Positions 35,417 to 44,694 of a stretch of DNA of 64,000 nt are shown here, piece by piece. Made by a program: the position numbers and the translations under genes. The stretch is from positions 2,914,001-2,978,000 of the forward strand of contig NZ_LBGV01000001.1 of NCBI RefSeq assembly GCF_001274635.1. The letters are read 5' to 3'. Source of the DNA: Persicobacter sp. CCB-QB2 (GTDB lineage: Bacteria; Bacteroidota; Bacteroidia; Cytophagales; Cyclobacteriaceae). The notes under the pieces were generated by a model that saw only the letters and a program-made list of their open reading frames with translations, had not been told where the DNA came from and did no database searches. Each line of letters opens with the position of its first letter. The stretch's first letter is position 1.

Positions 35417-36394
35417 ATGAGAAGTATTTCAGCGATTGTTCCTAATTACAATGGAAGAGAACTATTGGAAAAAAACCTTCCCTCTTTGATTCAGGAATTA
35501 TCCCGGGCATGTCAGGATTTTGAAGTAATCATAGTGGATGACTGTTCCACTGACGATTCGGTGGATTTCCTGAATGCACATTATGCCGAGCATATCATTA
35601 TTGCCAAAGAAAAGAATGAGGGATTTTCTGCCACCTGTAATGCGGGTATTCAAAAAGCGGGCAAAGCGCTCATTTTTTTAATGAATAGCGACATTATCCT
35701 GACCGAAGGCTATTTTGAACCTCAATTCAAATATTTTGAGCAGGAAGATACCTTTGGGGTCATGGGAAAAATCATTGGCTATTTTGATGATAAAATTCAG
35801 GATACCGCCAAGCTGCCCATCATGAGAGGACTGAAGCTGAAAGCCGATAACAACTACCTGTTAGAGGACCATCAAGAAGGTTTTTGGACGCCGACCATCT
35901 ATTTATCCGGTGCCAATGCGCTGATGGATGCCCAAAAGCTAAAAGCCATGGGTGGTTTCGACGAAATCTATTCTCCCTTTTATTCGGAGGATTTGGATTT
36001 AGGAATTCGTGCCCACCGCCTTCACTGGAAATGCTATTATGAACACCGTGCGGTATGTCGTCATGAAGGCTCTGTTTCTACAGGCAAGTTACGAAAGACC
36101 TGGGTAGATACTATTGCTCGCAGAAATCGATTTTTTGTACATGGCATTCATTATAACGGCTGGCGATTATGGCTTTATAATTTACAAATTGCCTTTGAAA
36201 TGATGTTTCGTTGGGTGAACTTCCGCTTTGGTGTTTATTTTGGATATTGGGAATACCTTAATTCCTCCAAAAAAATGCGACAATCCAAAAAGCAACTGGA
36301 AGAACTGGCCTACCCCCAAAAACCGCTCAGTTTGAAGGAAATCGTTCAAAGACACTATGATTCAATTGACACCTACAAAATCAAAAGAGTTTAA
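35417..36394 (+). CDS. Family 2 glycosyltransferase (rhamnosyltransferase-like)
   Basis: 325 residues. The GT-A domain begins at once: SISAIVPNYNGRELLEKNLPSL, VIIVDDCSTDDSVDFL, FLMNSDIILTEGYFEP (the N-S-D in place of DxD), then SGANALMDAQKLKAMGGFDEIYSPFYSEDLDLGIRAHRL (about 160-200), characteristic of the GT2 group with predicted rhamnosyl- or similar transferases. The C-terminal part has a hydrophobic amphipathic stretch (WRLWLYNLQIAFEMMF). A TATTTTTG element lies at 35372-35379. The next gene starts one base after its stop codon. Confidence 0.87.
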   Translation: MRSISAIVPNYNGRELLEKNLPSLIQELSRACQDFEVIIVDDCSTDDSVDFLNAHYAEHIIIAKEKNEGFSATCNAGIQKAGKALIFLMNSDIILTEGYFEPQFKYFEQEDTFGVMGKIIGYFDDKIQDTAKLPIMRGLKLKADNNYLLEDHQEGFWTPTIYLSGANALMDAQKLKAMGGFDEIYSPFYSEDLDLGIRAHRLHWKCYYEHRAVCRHEGSVSTGKLRKTWVDTIARRNRFFVHGIHYNGWRLWLYNLQIAFEMMFRWVNFRFGVYFGYWEYLNSSKKMRQSKKQLEELAYPQKPLSLKEIVQRHYDSIDTYKIKRV

Positions 36395-36395
36395 A

Positions 36396-37208
36396 ATGGA
36401 AAAAATAATTCCCCAAAAAATCACGGTGGAGGAAGATTTTTCATTTGAATTCTCTATCTGCTCCTTTGTTACTGACCTCAATGAATATGAGGAAATGGTG
36501 GCGTCCTTTCAAGCCAAAGGTTTCTCCGCCTCCAATAGTGAATTTTTGTTTGTAGACAATAGCCAGGGTAACTCCTTTGAGGCTTTCGGCGGAATTAATC
36601 GTATGCTTCGTCAGGCAAGAGGGCGATATGTCATTATCTGCCATCAGGATATTTTATTGCAAGAGGATGGTAAAGCCGAACTCGAAGCAAAAATTGCTGA
36701 GATAGAATCCATTGACCCTAACTGGGGCATACTGGGAAATGCCGGAGGGGTAAATCTTAAATATAATGCCTTTCACATTTCGCACCCACAGGAAGATTTA
36801 AGAGAGCAACATTTGCCCCTGAAAGCGATCAATCTGGATGAAAATTTTCTCATCATCAAGGCCGCTGCAAATTTGAATACTTCCGCTGACTTAAAGGGTT
36901 TTCACCTTTACGGCACTGACATTTGCCTTTTAGCGAATATCAGAGGGTACCAGGCCTATGTCATAGATTTCAAAATATTCCATAAAAGCAAAGGCAATGC
37001 GAATAAGAGCTTTTTTGAGATAAAAAATGCCTTGAAAAATAAATATGAAAAGGCCTTTGCCGGAAGGTTTGTGGGAACTACCATCACGCGGTTTTATGTA
37101 TCCGGATCAAAATGGAAAAATCTCGTTATTAATTCCGGATTTGTGATGTTTTGGGCTAGGCAGTATTATAAATTCTTCAAGCCTAAAAAACATTATAAGC
37201 CTCATTAG
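36396..37208 (+). CDS. GT2-like glycosyltransferase
   Basis: About 270 residues from MEKIIPQKITVEEDF. The fold pattern is that of a GT-A enzyme: FSICSFVTDLNEYEEMVASFQ, SEFLFVDNSQGNSFEAFGGINRMLRQARGRYVIICHQDILLQEDG, with HQD at the DxD position, a variant seen in rhamnosyltransferase-like proteins, then WGILGNAGG and HLYGTDICLLANIRGYQAYVIDF. It follows the previous gene with one base between, so the two are translated from one message and may act in sequence. A start at 36357 would overlap that gene and was rejected. Confidence 0.75.
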   Translation: MEKIIPQKITVEEDFSFEFSICSFVTDLNEYEEMVASFQAKGFSASNSEFLFVDNSQGNSFEAFGGINRMLRQARGRYVIICHQDILLQEDGKAELEAKIAEIESIDPNWGILGNAGGVNLKYNAFHISHPQEDLREQHLPLKAINLDENFLIIKAAANLNTSADLKGFHLYGTDICLLANIRGYQAYVIDFKIFHKSKGNANKSFFEIKNALKNKYEKAFAGRFVGTTITRFYVSGSKWKNLVINSGFVMFWARQYYKFFKPKKHYKPH

Positions 37209-37324
37209 CCGAAAATCGCTAAATTGTATCCCGATTCGGTATTATTAAATATAATTCCCTATTTGGATTAAATTTTGAAAGCCCCTTCATCAAGCCATCA
37301 TCTGCTCATTTAAAATTTTACACA

Positions 37325-38488
37325 ATGAATATTTTAGTTATTGGACATGAAGCCTCCCGGACTGGTGCCCCAATCCTTTTAGAGCATTGGTGCAGGTGGA
37401 TAAAAACCAATACTAAGCATGACATTCGAATCCTACTAATTAATGGAGGAGAAATCGAACCCGAATATCAGGAAATCGCGTCCTGCCAAGTCCTTAAAAA
37501 AAACCTTTACGGCAAATGGATGCCTAAATTTTTTAGAAGAAAAAAATTAGAATATTCAAACGTCAAGCTTGAGGATGACCATTTTCAACCAGATATTATT
37601 TATGCCAACACCTCAGCTTCTAGTCATATTTCCAGCCAATTAAAGGAAAAATACCAAGTCCCCTGTATCACGCACATTCACGAATTAGAAAAGATTATCG
37701 ACAAATTAGGGAATAAAATGTGGGTGGATAATTTAAAAACTACCGACATCTTCATTGTAGTTTCTAAGGCGGTGAAACAAAACTTGATACAAAACAGAAA
37801 CGTTCCTGAACAAAAAATCAGACTGCATTACGGAATGTCTGATTTGATTAACTTTAAAAGACAAAAACTTAATATTTCTGAGAAGAATCAGTTAAAAAAA
37901 GAATTAGGAATTGCCGAAAACGCACTCTTAGTCGGAGCCTCCGGAACCATTATTAAACGCAAAGGATATGACTGGTTTATAAAAACTGCGGCTTTATGCA
38001 AGGTCAAATATCCGGATTTAAATATTTCTTTTCTTTGGGTGGGTGGAGATGAAAAAAAACTTCACAAGCTCAAAAAAGATCATACGGCAACACTGGCAGA
38101 AGCCGATATTACATTTATCCCCAATACCGCCAGTCCTCAAAAATACTATAGCCTTTTTGATGTTTTCTATATGTGCTCCATAGAGGATCCATTTCCTTTA
38201 GTAGTATTAGAAAATGCAGCCCTGGGAAACCCGACTGTATGTTATCAAAATGCTGGTGGTATTCCTGAGTTTGTAAAAGAAGATGCCGGTTTCTCTGTCC
38301 CTTTCACGGATGTAGAGGCAGCTGCGGACAAGTTTGCTCTATTTTATAATGATCGATCGCTTTTAGCCTCCATGGGCAAAACCGCTGAAAACAGAGCCTT
38401 AACTAATCATAATATTGAAAAGATCAGCAGTGAAATAATGGAAACACTGGAAGAAACTTTAAAATCACAGACCTCCTGCAAGGGTTAA
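37325..38488 (+). CDS. Family 4 glycosyltransferase
   Basis: 387 residues of GT-B fold. The N-terminal domain starts NILVIGHEASRTGAPILLEHWCRWI; the C-terminal Rossmann domain contains VGASGTIIKRKGYDWFIKTA (about 202-221) and the donor-binding DVFYMCSIEDPFPLVVLENAALGNPTVCYQNAGGIPEF (about 281-318) with the Ex7E motif. It transfers a sugar with retention from a nucleotide donor. The last 24 bp overlap the convergent GT90 gene. Confidence 0.88.
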   Translation: MNILVIGHEASRTGAPILLEHWCRWIKTNTKHDIRILLINGGEIEPEYQEIASCQVLKKNLYGKWMPKFFRRKKLEYSNVKLEDDHFQPDIIYANTSASSHISSQLKEKYQVPCITHIHELEKIIDKLGNKMWVDNLKTTDIFIVVSKAVKQNLIQNRNVPEQKIRLHYGMSDLINFKRQKLNISEKNQLKKELGIAENALLVGASGTIIKRKGYDWFIKTAALCKVKYPDLNISFLWVGGDEKKLHKLKKDHTATLAEADITFIPNTASPQKYYSLFDVFYMCSIEDPFPLVVLENAALGNPTVCYQNAGGIPEFVKEDAGFSVPFTDVEAAADKFALFYNDRSLLASMGKTAENRALTNHNIEKISSEIMETLEETLKSQTSCKG

Positions 38489-39433
38489 ATATTTCTCCAA
38501 AACCATCAAACCCAGTACAAATTCCCTTTTTCGATTTTTAAATGTTGCCGCAAAAGCATTTGCATTTTGTACAATTTCCATCGCTTTCTCGGGATGGGAT
38601 TCGAAAAAGGCAATTTGTTCTTTCAGGTCGGACCAATCCGCTTTAACTTCAATATAGTGTACTCCGGCCTTTAATGTCCCCTCCATAAACCAAGTTTCAA
38701 ATTTCGGTTTCGGCATTACCGCTACCGAGTTAGAGGACATCACCCACTTTAAATTGGTCGCCACATCATTGCCTTCCGGGCACAACAAATAGCGATATTT
38801 CAGCTGTTCAGGAATACTCATCCGCTCTTGCTTCCACTCCTTGGGAGTATCTCCATTATTCGTTTTTCCTATATTCATCGAGGGATCCTTATGATGATTC
38901 TGCATTAAACTTACACGGCTTTCCTGCCCATAAAAAACAGCTCCTCTCCAACAAGCTTCCGCTTTTTTATCTTTCCAGGAATAAGGATCCTTAATGAAAT
39001 TAAAATGCCGAACCTCATTTAACTTTAGAAGCACTCCGTTTTGCTCCCCTACAGGACGGCTTTTCTGAATAGTCGGAAAAGCCTCCACATGCCGAATGTC
39101 TCCAAATAAATAATCAATCTTAGTAGCGGAAGAAAAATGACGAAGGTAGCGGCGCGTATCGAAAAAATAAACCTTTGAATGACGCTCTGAGGCCAATTCC
39201 TGTAAAGATTTCGCATTTTCACTTAAAGCAAAAGGGGTCTCCAACTGACAATAAAAATCTCTTCTCTTTTCCATAACCTTCCACTCTTCTGCTGTACATC
39301 CTTTTTTATAATGCCGGATAATCCAATCAGCAGATCTGATGGCTGGCAGGCCTTCTAACCAACGATTGAAATAATAAAGCGCTTTATTTCGCTTATAAGA
39401 AAGAGGGGGGAATATGGAAGAAAGTAGACTCAT
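38465..39433 (-). CDS. GT90 (CAP10-like) glycosyltransferase
   Basis: 322 residues. The core WRGAVFYGQESRVSLMQ (about 165-181), MSIPEQLKYRYLLCPEGNDVATNLKWVMSSNSVAVMPKPKFETWFMEGTLKAGVHYIEVKADWSDL (about 210-275) is characteristic of the CAP10/LPS-modifying family (GT90), whose members include fungal xylosyltransferases and bacterial LPS glycosyltransferases. It is the only gene of this cluster half on the minus strand besides dnaK and converges on the GT4 gene before it. The donor is unknown. Confidence 0.85.
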   Translation of the reverse strand: MSLLSSIFPPLSYKRNKALYYFNRWLEGLPAIRSADWIIRHYKKGCTAEEWKVMEKRRDFYCQLETPFALSENAKSLQELASERHSKVYFFDTRRYLRHFSSATKIDYLFGDIRHVEAFPTIQKSRPVGEQNGVLLKLNEVRHFNFIKDPYSWKDKKAEACWRGAVFYGQESRVSLMQNHHKDPSMNIGKTNNGDTPKEWKQERMSIPEQLKYRYLLCPEGNDVATNLKWVMSSNSVAVMPKPKFETWFMEGTLKAGVHYIEVKADWSDLKEQIAFFESHPEKAMEIVQNANAFAATFKNRKREFVLGLMVLEKYLTLAGGL

Positions 39434-39558
39434 TCAAAAATTGCTAATAATCTTACAGAAAGGAGGAATATCCTTTTGAATTACGGCCCTAATTATAAAA
39501 CTTGCGGCAAGTTTTTCTATAATTCATCACAAATATAGACGGTTCTACTTTTAAGTTT

Positions 39559-40680
39559 ATGCAAATCCTACTTCTTTCCTCCGATGGACTACACAATGGC
39601 GCATCTCATTCCATTTGTTATTTGGCTGACGGACTCGCCAGAAGAGGTCATACGGTTGTTTTGGGCTGTAAAAAGGACAGTTATATTTGGAGTAGAGGGA
39701 AATCTTACGGAACCTTTATTGTTGAAGCTTTAGATTTTAAATCAAAATTTGCCCTGCGTGACCAGCTCCAACTGAAGGCGGTTATTCAAAAGCACAATAT
39801 TCAAATCATTAATGCCCAGGAAAGCAAAGACCGCTACTTATCCATGTTGGTGAACAAGTTTTTCAAACTTGGGCTTAAAGTTTTCCATACCCGGCGCCAA
39901 AGGCCACTAAGTGTTGGCGGAAAAATTCAGAACAGCCTTTACCTGAAAGGAACAGACAAAATGATTGTCATCAGCGATGCGCTGAAGCAGACTTTTATTG
40001 AAAAAGGTTTTCCGGCTCATCATTTGGAGGTAATCAGCAATGGCCTTCCTTTTGAGGGGAAAAGTAATGCCAGTGAGTATGCGCTGATGCAACTGAAAGA
40101 AAAGTACAGTATTCCACTTGAAAAACGGTTGATTGGATGTTTTGCACGCCATAAATGCCAGGACCAACTGGTGCGTGCGCTCGAACATGTAGAACAGGAT
40201 GCCTGCCTGCTATTGGCGGGTGTGGAGAAAAATGTTTTTGATGAATTAGTGGCAGAACACCAAATCAAAAATAAAATCATCTATCTGGGCATGCTGCCGC
40301 GGGAAGAAATTTTGCCATTATATGAAATTCTGGATCTTTTTGTCCTGCCTTCTGATTCCGACGGATTCGGATTGGTACTGGTAGAAGCCATGATGAAAGG
40401 TGTTCCCGTCATCGGGACAAGAATGCATGGTATTATTTCGGTGATTAATGAAGAAAAGAATGGGCTATGGTTCGAACATGGGGATCACCAGCAATTGGCA
40501 GAAAAAATAAATCTTTATTTGAATAATGAAGACATTCGTCAAAAATACATTCAAGCCGGGCTAAAAGCCGCAAGAGAGGAATTTTCCATCGAAACCACGG
40601 TGAAAAATTATGAAACATTCTTTCAATCCTACCTTCCTGCTGAGGTCATAATGGAAAACGAATCACTACTCACTCTTTGA
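39559..40680 (+). CDS. Family 4 glycosyltransferase
   Basis: 373 residues, GT-B. N-terminal MQILLLSSDGLHNGASHSICYLADGLARRGHTVVLGCKK, middle KMIVISDALKQTFIEKGFPAHHLEVISNGLPF, and the donor site FVLPSDSDGFGLVLVEAMMKGVPVIGTRMHGIISVI (about 258-293). This closes the surface-sugar locus. The stop codon sits in the left end of a family A repeat (TTTGAGCCGA...). Confidence 0.9.
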   Translation: MQILLLSSDGLHNGASHSICYLADGLARRGHTVVLGCKKDSYIWSRGKSYGTFIVEALDFKSKFALRDQLQLKAVIQKHNIQIINAQESKDRYLSMLVNKFFKLGLKVFHTRRQRPLSVGGKIQNSLYLKGTDKMIVISDALKQTFIEKGFPAHHLEVISNGLPFEGKSNASEYALMQLKEKYSIPLEKRLIGCFARHKCQDQLVRALEHVEQDACLLLAGVEKNVFDELVAEHQIKNKIIYLGMLPREEILPLYEILDLFVLPSDSDGFGLVLVEAMMKGVPVIGTRMHGIISVINEEKNGLWFEHGDHQQLAEKINLYLNNEDIRQKYIQAGLKAAREEFSIETTVKNYETFFQSYLPAEVIMENESLLTL

Positions 40681-40906
40681 GCCGATAAAGCCCAGCATAA
40701 ATCTTCCAGTTGGCGCAAAAAATAAAGGAATAGTTCCCCATTTCATATTTCTCTCTATGAAACAGATGCATGGAAAGAAAGCCAGCTCGCCCAAATTTGG
40801 GCCATTAAAATCCAGCAAACACACGCTTATTAAACTGAAAACAAGTCAATTAAAAAGCATTAATAAATAAAGCGGTGAATAATTTGGGATACCATCACAC
40901 TTTTTA
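40676..40906 (+). repeat. Family A intergenic repeat, copy A2
   Basis: Starts at the stop codon of the GT4 gene (TTTGAGCCGA) and runs to TTTTTTAA at 40906. It keeps the central palindrome GCCCAAATTTGGGC exactly (40789-40802), AAAGGAATAGTTCC, AAACAGATG, ATTAAAATC, and GCGGTGAATAATT near the right end. The tail CATCACACTTTT is shared with copy A4. The remaining stretch to 41057 shows no gene. Confidence 0.65.
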
Positions 40907-41057
40907 AGCCCGTCCCTGTCCTGCTTATTTTTTATTTTACGACAACTATTTGGTCTTTATAAGTTCGATTTTGCGACAGCTGAGGATGAAATGCATCAAA
41001 AAAGATGCAAAGTCAAAGCTCATTCCATGAATATCATTAACTTAGCAAATAAAAAAC

Positions 41058-41852
41058 ATGCCCCACCGATTACAGCATTGGGAAAATGAGGTTTACCAAT
41101 TTATTTCCCAATATGCTGCATTTAAAATTCAAAAAACGCCTGAACAGCCCACCGCACTCATCAGTGAACAACTTTCCATTTATTTATTTGAACCGCTGGA
41201 GCAACTTCCTGCCGATTTTGGAACAGAAAGATTACAGGGAATACACCTTTGGAAAGATCAATGGGCCAATCAAAAGGAAATTATTTGTTCCAGATTACTT
41301 TCGGCCCTTGGCATTACCCAAAGAATTCATGGCAGGAAATGTAAGGTTATCCCCATAAGTAATCCGGAACTAATTAACTTTCTAGAACAAAATCATTTAC
41401 ACACTCCGCTGAGGGCAAAAATCAAATATGGCTTAATATATGAGGGAGCACTTGTCGCCGTAATGGCCTTTAGCCATCCCCGACAAATAAGCCGAAATGG
41501 CAACATTTACAAATCTTTCGAACTGATCCGACATTGTAATAAATCAGGCTATACGGTGGTGGGTGGTTTTAGTAAGCTGCTGAAGCACTTTATTCAGGAA
41601 AAATCCCCGGATGATATCATGACTTATGTAGACCTGGAATGGTCCAAAGGAGAAAGTTACCTGCAATTTGGCTTTGAAGAGGTAGGGATCAGCCCTGCCC
41701 AATTTTTTTATCTTGACCAAACCCAAAAAAAGCGGATTTATCCGCATTTGATTGGGCAAGATGGAAAGTTTGTTAACCAACAATTAATTGATTCCGGTTT
41801 TCGGGTGGTTTATAACCACGGAAATATTAAATTGCTTTTGAAACTGAAGTAA
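41058..41852 (+). CDS. Stand-alone phage/homing-endonuclease-type domain protein
   Basis: 264 residues with no close functional relative that I can name. From about residue 110 onward, FLEQNHLHTPLRAKIKYGLIYEGALVAVMAFSHPR, FELIRHCNKSGYTVVGGFSKLLKHFI, IMTYVDLEWSKGESYLQFGFEEV, PAQFFYLD and SGFRVVYNHGNIKLLLK resemble a GNAT-like domain often fused behind nuclease domains in phage and mobile proteins (recalled as Hef-like or DUF7487-like). The first 100 residues carry no nuclease motif I recognise. It follows a family A repeat. A role is unknown; transfer from phage is possible. Confidence 0.6.
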   Translation: MPHRLQHWENEVYQFISQYAAFKIQKTPEQPTALISEQLSIYLFEPLEQLPADFGTERLQGIHLWKDQWANQKEIICSRLLSALGITQRIHGRKCKVIPISNPELINFLEQNHLHTPLRAKIKYGLIYEGALVAVMAFSHPRQISRNGNIYKSFELIRHCNKSGYTVVGGFSKLLKHFIQEKSPDDIMTYVDLEWSKGESYLQFGFEEVGISPAQFFYLDQTQKKRIYPHLIGQDGKFVNQQLIDSGFRVVYNHGNIKLLLKLK

Positions 41853-42017
41853 GAAATACGACGCAATTGTGATGCGTCTAACAAAATAATTTTTAGATCT
41901 TACTTACAAAATATTATCTTTACGTAAGATATTGTACAATAGACAGTTATCTACTTAGCATTTTTGCACGCTATTTGATGTGATTTGTGCTGATTAATTC
42001 GAATCAAATTTAGAAAG

Positions 42018-42665
42018 ATGAAGAAAAAATTGTGGGCCCTTTTGCTTGGATCTTTTTTGGTGGGAAGTATCTCTGTAGCAAGTGCACAGGGAACGGAGCA
42101 GGCAGCTACTGGAGAGCAAACCCTTAAAGAACAATTTCAGAGTTTGAAAAAAAGCAGTACCACCTATAAAAATGGTGCTGGTGTTCCTTATAAAGTGATC
42201 AAAGAGGTGAGTTATGATAAAATCGTTCGTGTAGTAGAGGACAGTATCGTAGGCCACCGTAATCTGTTGAAGCAAACCAATGCGCAACTGGCTGAAAGTA
42301 ATGAAGAGATTGTTCGCCTGAATGATATGATTTCCTCTAAAGACAAAGAAATCGAAGAGAATATCTATCAGGTAAGCCACCTAACCGCACTTGGCATTGA
42401 CTGGAACAAAAACACTTTTAAAGTGACAAGTTTCGGTATTATCCTTTCGCTAGTAGCTGCTTTAGTATTTGCCTTTACGCGTGTTAAATTTTCGAATAAT
42501 ACTGCTGCTTCAAAAACTTCAGATTATGAAGAGCTACACGAGGAATTCGAATCTTACAAACAAAGAATGAGAGAGCGTGAAACAAAGCTACGCAGAGAAT
42601 TGACTACTGAAATGAATAAGGTGGAAGAGCTTAAGGCTTCTTTAAAAAGAGGAACCAACGCTTAA
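42018..42665 (+). CDS. Membrane-anchored coiled-coil protein of unknown function
   Basis: 215 residues: a signal peptide (MKKKLWALLLGSFLVGSISVASAQG), a periplasmic part with YKNGAGVPYKVIKEVSYDKIVRVVEDSI (about 50-78), a coiled coil (about 85-115), a membrane helix SFGIILSLVAALVFAF (about 139-155) and a cytoplasmic coiled coil rich in E and R (about 170-212). Similar small proteins occur in Bacteroidota and are sometimes labelled tRNA (guanine-N1)-methyltransferase without support; nothing in this sequence suggests an enzyme. It is a single gene. Confidence 0.7.
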   Translation: MKKKLWALLLGSFLVGSISVASAQGTEQAATGEQTLKEQFQSLKKSSTTYKNGAGVPYKVIKEVSYDKIVRVVEDSIVGHRNLLKQTNAQLAESNEEIVRLNDMISSKDKEIEENIYQVSHLTALGIDWNKNTFKVTSFGIILSLVAALVFAFTRVKFSNNTAASKTSDYEELHEEFESYKQRMRERETKLRRELTTEMNKVEELKASLKRGTNA

Positions 42666-42785
42666 TACTTAAAAAAAATTAGAGGAAAGAGGGACTTCAA
42701 CGGTGCCTCTTTTTTTTGGCCTTTGAAATCGAATCCCTTTTAATTTTTTGCTGAAAGCCTTATTTTCCATTGGAGGAAAACAGGT

Positions 42786-43070
42786 ATGACCAAAACCAAA
42801 TACCGCATTGAAATCAGGCTTAAGGAAATGCCCATTGTGCAATATCAGTATGCTCATTTGGAAGAAGCCAGTAACTTTTTCGACTTTCTTTGTCAGGGAG
42901 ATTTTCAACAACAAACCACCCTTTTACTAGACGAAGTCCTTAGCAACCCACTGGATGCTGACCTGCAAACCATCAATAAAATGGTGAAAATAGAGATCAG
43001 CCCGCGTGGAAAAAAAGTTCACCATGACCACCGCTCCTCCCGAGAGGGTTACACTTATTTTGGCTATTAG
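42786..43070 (+). CDS. Small conserved-looking protein next to nnr
   Basis: 94 residues, charged and soluble (MTKTKYRIEIRLKEMPIVQYQYAHLEEASNFFDFLCQGD...), ending in SREGYTYFGY. I do not recognise a family. The gene ends 9 bp before the nnr start and has normal codon use, so it is probably a real gene in that operon. No signal peptide or membrane segment is present. Confidence 0.6.
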   Translation: MTKTKYRIEIRLKEMPIVQYQYAHLEEASNFFDFLCQGDFQQQTTLLLDEVLSNPLDADLQTINKMVKIEISPRGKKVHHDHRSSREGYTYFGY

Positions 43071-43079
43071 CTCCCTACT

Positions 43080-44597
43080 ATGACAAAAATTCTAACTGCT
43101 GAGCAAATTCGTGCCTGTGATCAATATACCATAGAACACGAACCCATCTCCTCCGAAGATTTAATGTATCGGGCCTCCGGACAATTTTGTAATTGGTTCC
43201 GTAACCATGCCCCGAACCGCCCAAAAATTCTGGTCTTATGTGGAATGGGCAATAATGGGGGAGACGGACTGGTAATCGCTCACTTATTGCATCAAAAAGG
43301 TTATCCGGTAGAAGTAGCCATCATCCGCTTTACAGAAAAAGGCAGTAAAGATTTCAACCATTACTATTATCAGTATCAGGGCAACTTCCCTTTTCACGAG
43401 GTGCAGAAAAAGGAAGAACTTCCAGATTTAAAAAAATATCAGGTATTAATAGACGGAATTTTTGGATCAGGCCTTAACCGACCTGTTGAAGGCCTGGCCG
43501 CTTCGATCATAGATGCTGCCAACCATTCCGGAAAAGAAATTATCGCTATAGATATTGCCTCCGGCTTATTTTCAGAACACAAAGCCAAAGGTCAGCATCC
43601 TATCATTCAGCCTAAGCATACCGTTTCTTTTCAGGTGGGGAAGCTGGCTTTTTACCTGCCCGAAAATCATATACATGTTGGTCAACTGCATATTGTAGAT
43701 ATTGGCTTGGATAAAGCCTTTATTGCAGAGCAGGAAAGTGATTATGCCGCGGGCTCCCTAAAGAAAATCAGGGAAATCTTAATACCGCGTCAAAAATATG
43801 ATCATAAAGGCAGTTTCGGCCACGCCTTGTTAATAGCCGGCAGCTATGGCAAAGCGGGAGCCTGTATTTTAGCAGCCAAAGCAGCACTGCGTTCAGGCCT
43901 GGGCTTACTCACGGTGCATTGCCCCCAAAAGTGTGTGGAAGTCATTCAAACCTCCGTTCCGGAAGCTATGGTGCTCCCGGATGAGATGGGCACCAAGTTC
44001 TTTACCAAGCCTCATCAAACGGATCAATATGATGCCCTTGGTGCCGGACCTGGCTTAAGCACCGAAACGGCAGCTAAGGAAGCCATGAACATCCTCTTTG
44101 CGCAACATCCCTCTCCAATGGTGTTGGATGCCGATGCCCTCAATATTATTAGTCAGAGTCCGCATTTATTGGCAGCTATTCCTTCGGGCAGTATATTGAC
44201 GCCCCATCCAAAAGAATTTGAACGCCTAGCCGGAAAAAGCGAAAACCAATTTGAACGACTCCAAAACCTGCAGGCGCTGGCCGTGGAACACCAGGTAGTT
44301 TGTTTAATCAAAGGAGCGAACACAGCCATTGGCTTTCCGGACGGCAAAATCATTTTCAATCCTACCGGAAACCCGGGAATGGCCACCGCAGGTAGTGGCG
44401 ATGTATTGACCGGCATCATCACCGCCTTATTTGCGCAGGGATATGCCTCTTCAGAAGCCGCTATGATAGGCGTATTTGTGCATGGCCTCGCCGGAGACTT
44501 AGCCGCTAAAGAATTTGGGCAAACCAGCCTGATCGCCTCCGATATCATTGAAAAGTTGCCTCAGGCCTTTCAAAGGCTGTATCAGGACCTTTGGTAA
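43080..44597 (+). CDS. nnr: Bifunctional NAD(P)H-hydrate epimerase/dehydratase
   Basis: 505 residues repairing damaged, hydrated nicotinamide cofactors. The N-terminal YjeF_N epimerase domain (about 1-215) has ILTAEQIRACDQYT and LCGMGNNGGDGLVIAHLL; the C-terminal kinase-like dehydratase domain (about 230-500) has HKGSFGHALLIAGSYGKAGACILAAKAALRSGLG, GAGPGLS, VLDADALN, LTPHPKEFERL and NPTGNPGMATAGSGDVLTGIITALFAQG. The fused form is the usual one in bacteria. It probably forms an operon with the small gene at 42786. Confidence 0.96.
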   Translation: MTKILTAEQIRACDQYTIEHEPISSEDLMYRASGQFCNWFRNHAPNRPKILVLCGMGNNGGDGLVIAHLLHQKGYPVEVAIIRFTEKGSKDFNHYYYQYQGNFPFHEVQKKEELPDLKKYQVLIDGIFGSGLNRPVEGLAASIIDAANHSGKEIIAIDIASGLFSEHKAKGQHPIIQPKHTVSFQVGKLAFYLPENHIHVGQLHIVDIGLDKAFIAEQESDYAAGSLKKIREILIPRQKYDHKGSFGHALLIAGSYGKAGACILAAKAALRSGLGLLTVHCPQKCVEVIQTSVPEAMVLPDEMGTKFFTKPHQTDQYDALGAGPGLSTETAAKEAMNILFAQHPSPMVLDADALNIISQSPHLLAAIPSGSILTPHPKEFERLAGKSENQFERLQNLQALAVEHQVVCLIKGANTAIGFPDGKIIFNPTGNPGMATAGSGDVLTGIITALFAQGYASSEAAMIGVFVHGLAGDLAAKEFGQTSLIASDIIEKLPQAFQRLYQDLW

Positions 44598-44694
44598 AAA
44601 TTACCGATATTTGCCCTTTGATCAATCACCTGCCGGTAGTCTATCTATTTCCAGGTATAAATTGATCCTTTCGCTTGAACATTGAAATAAGCAT

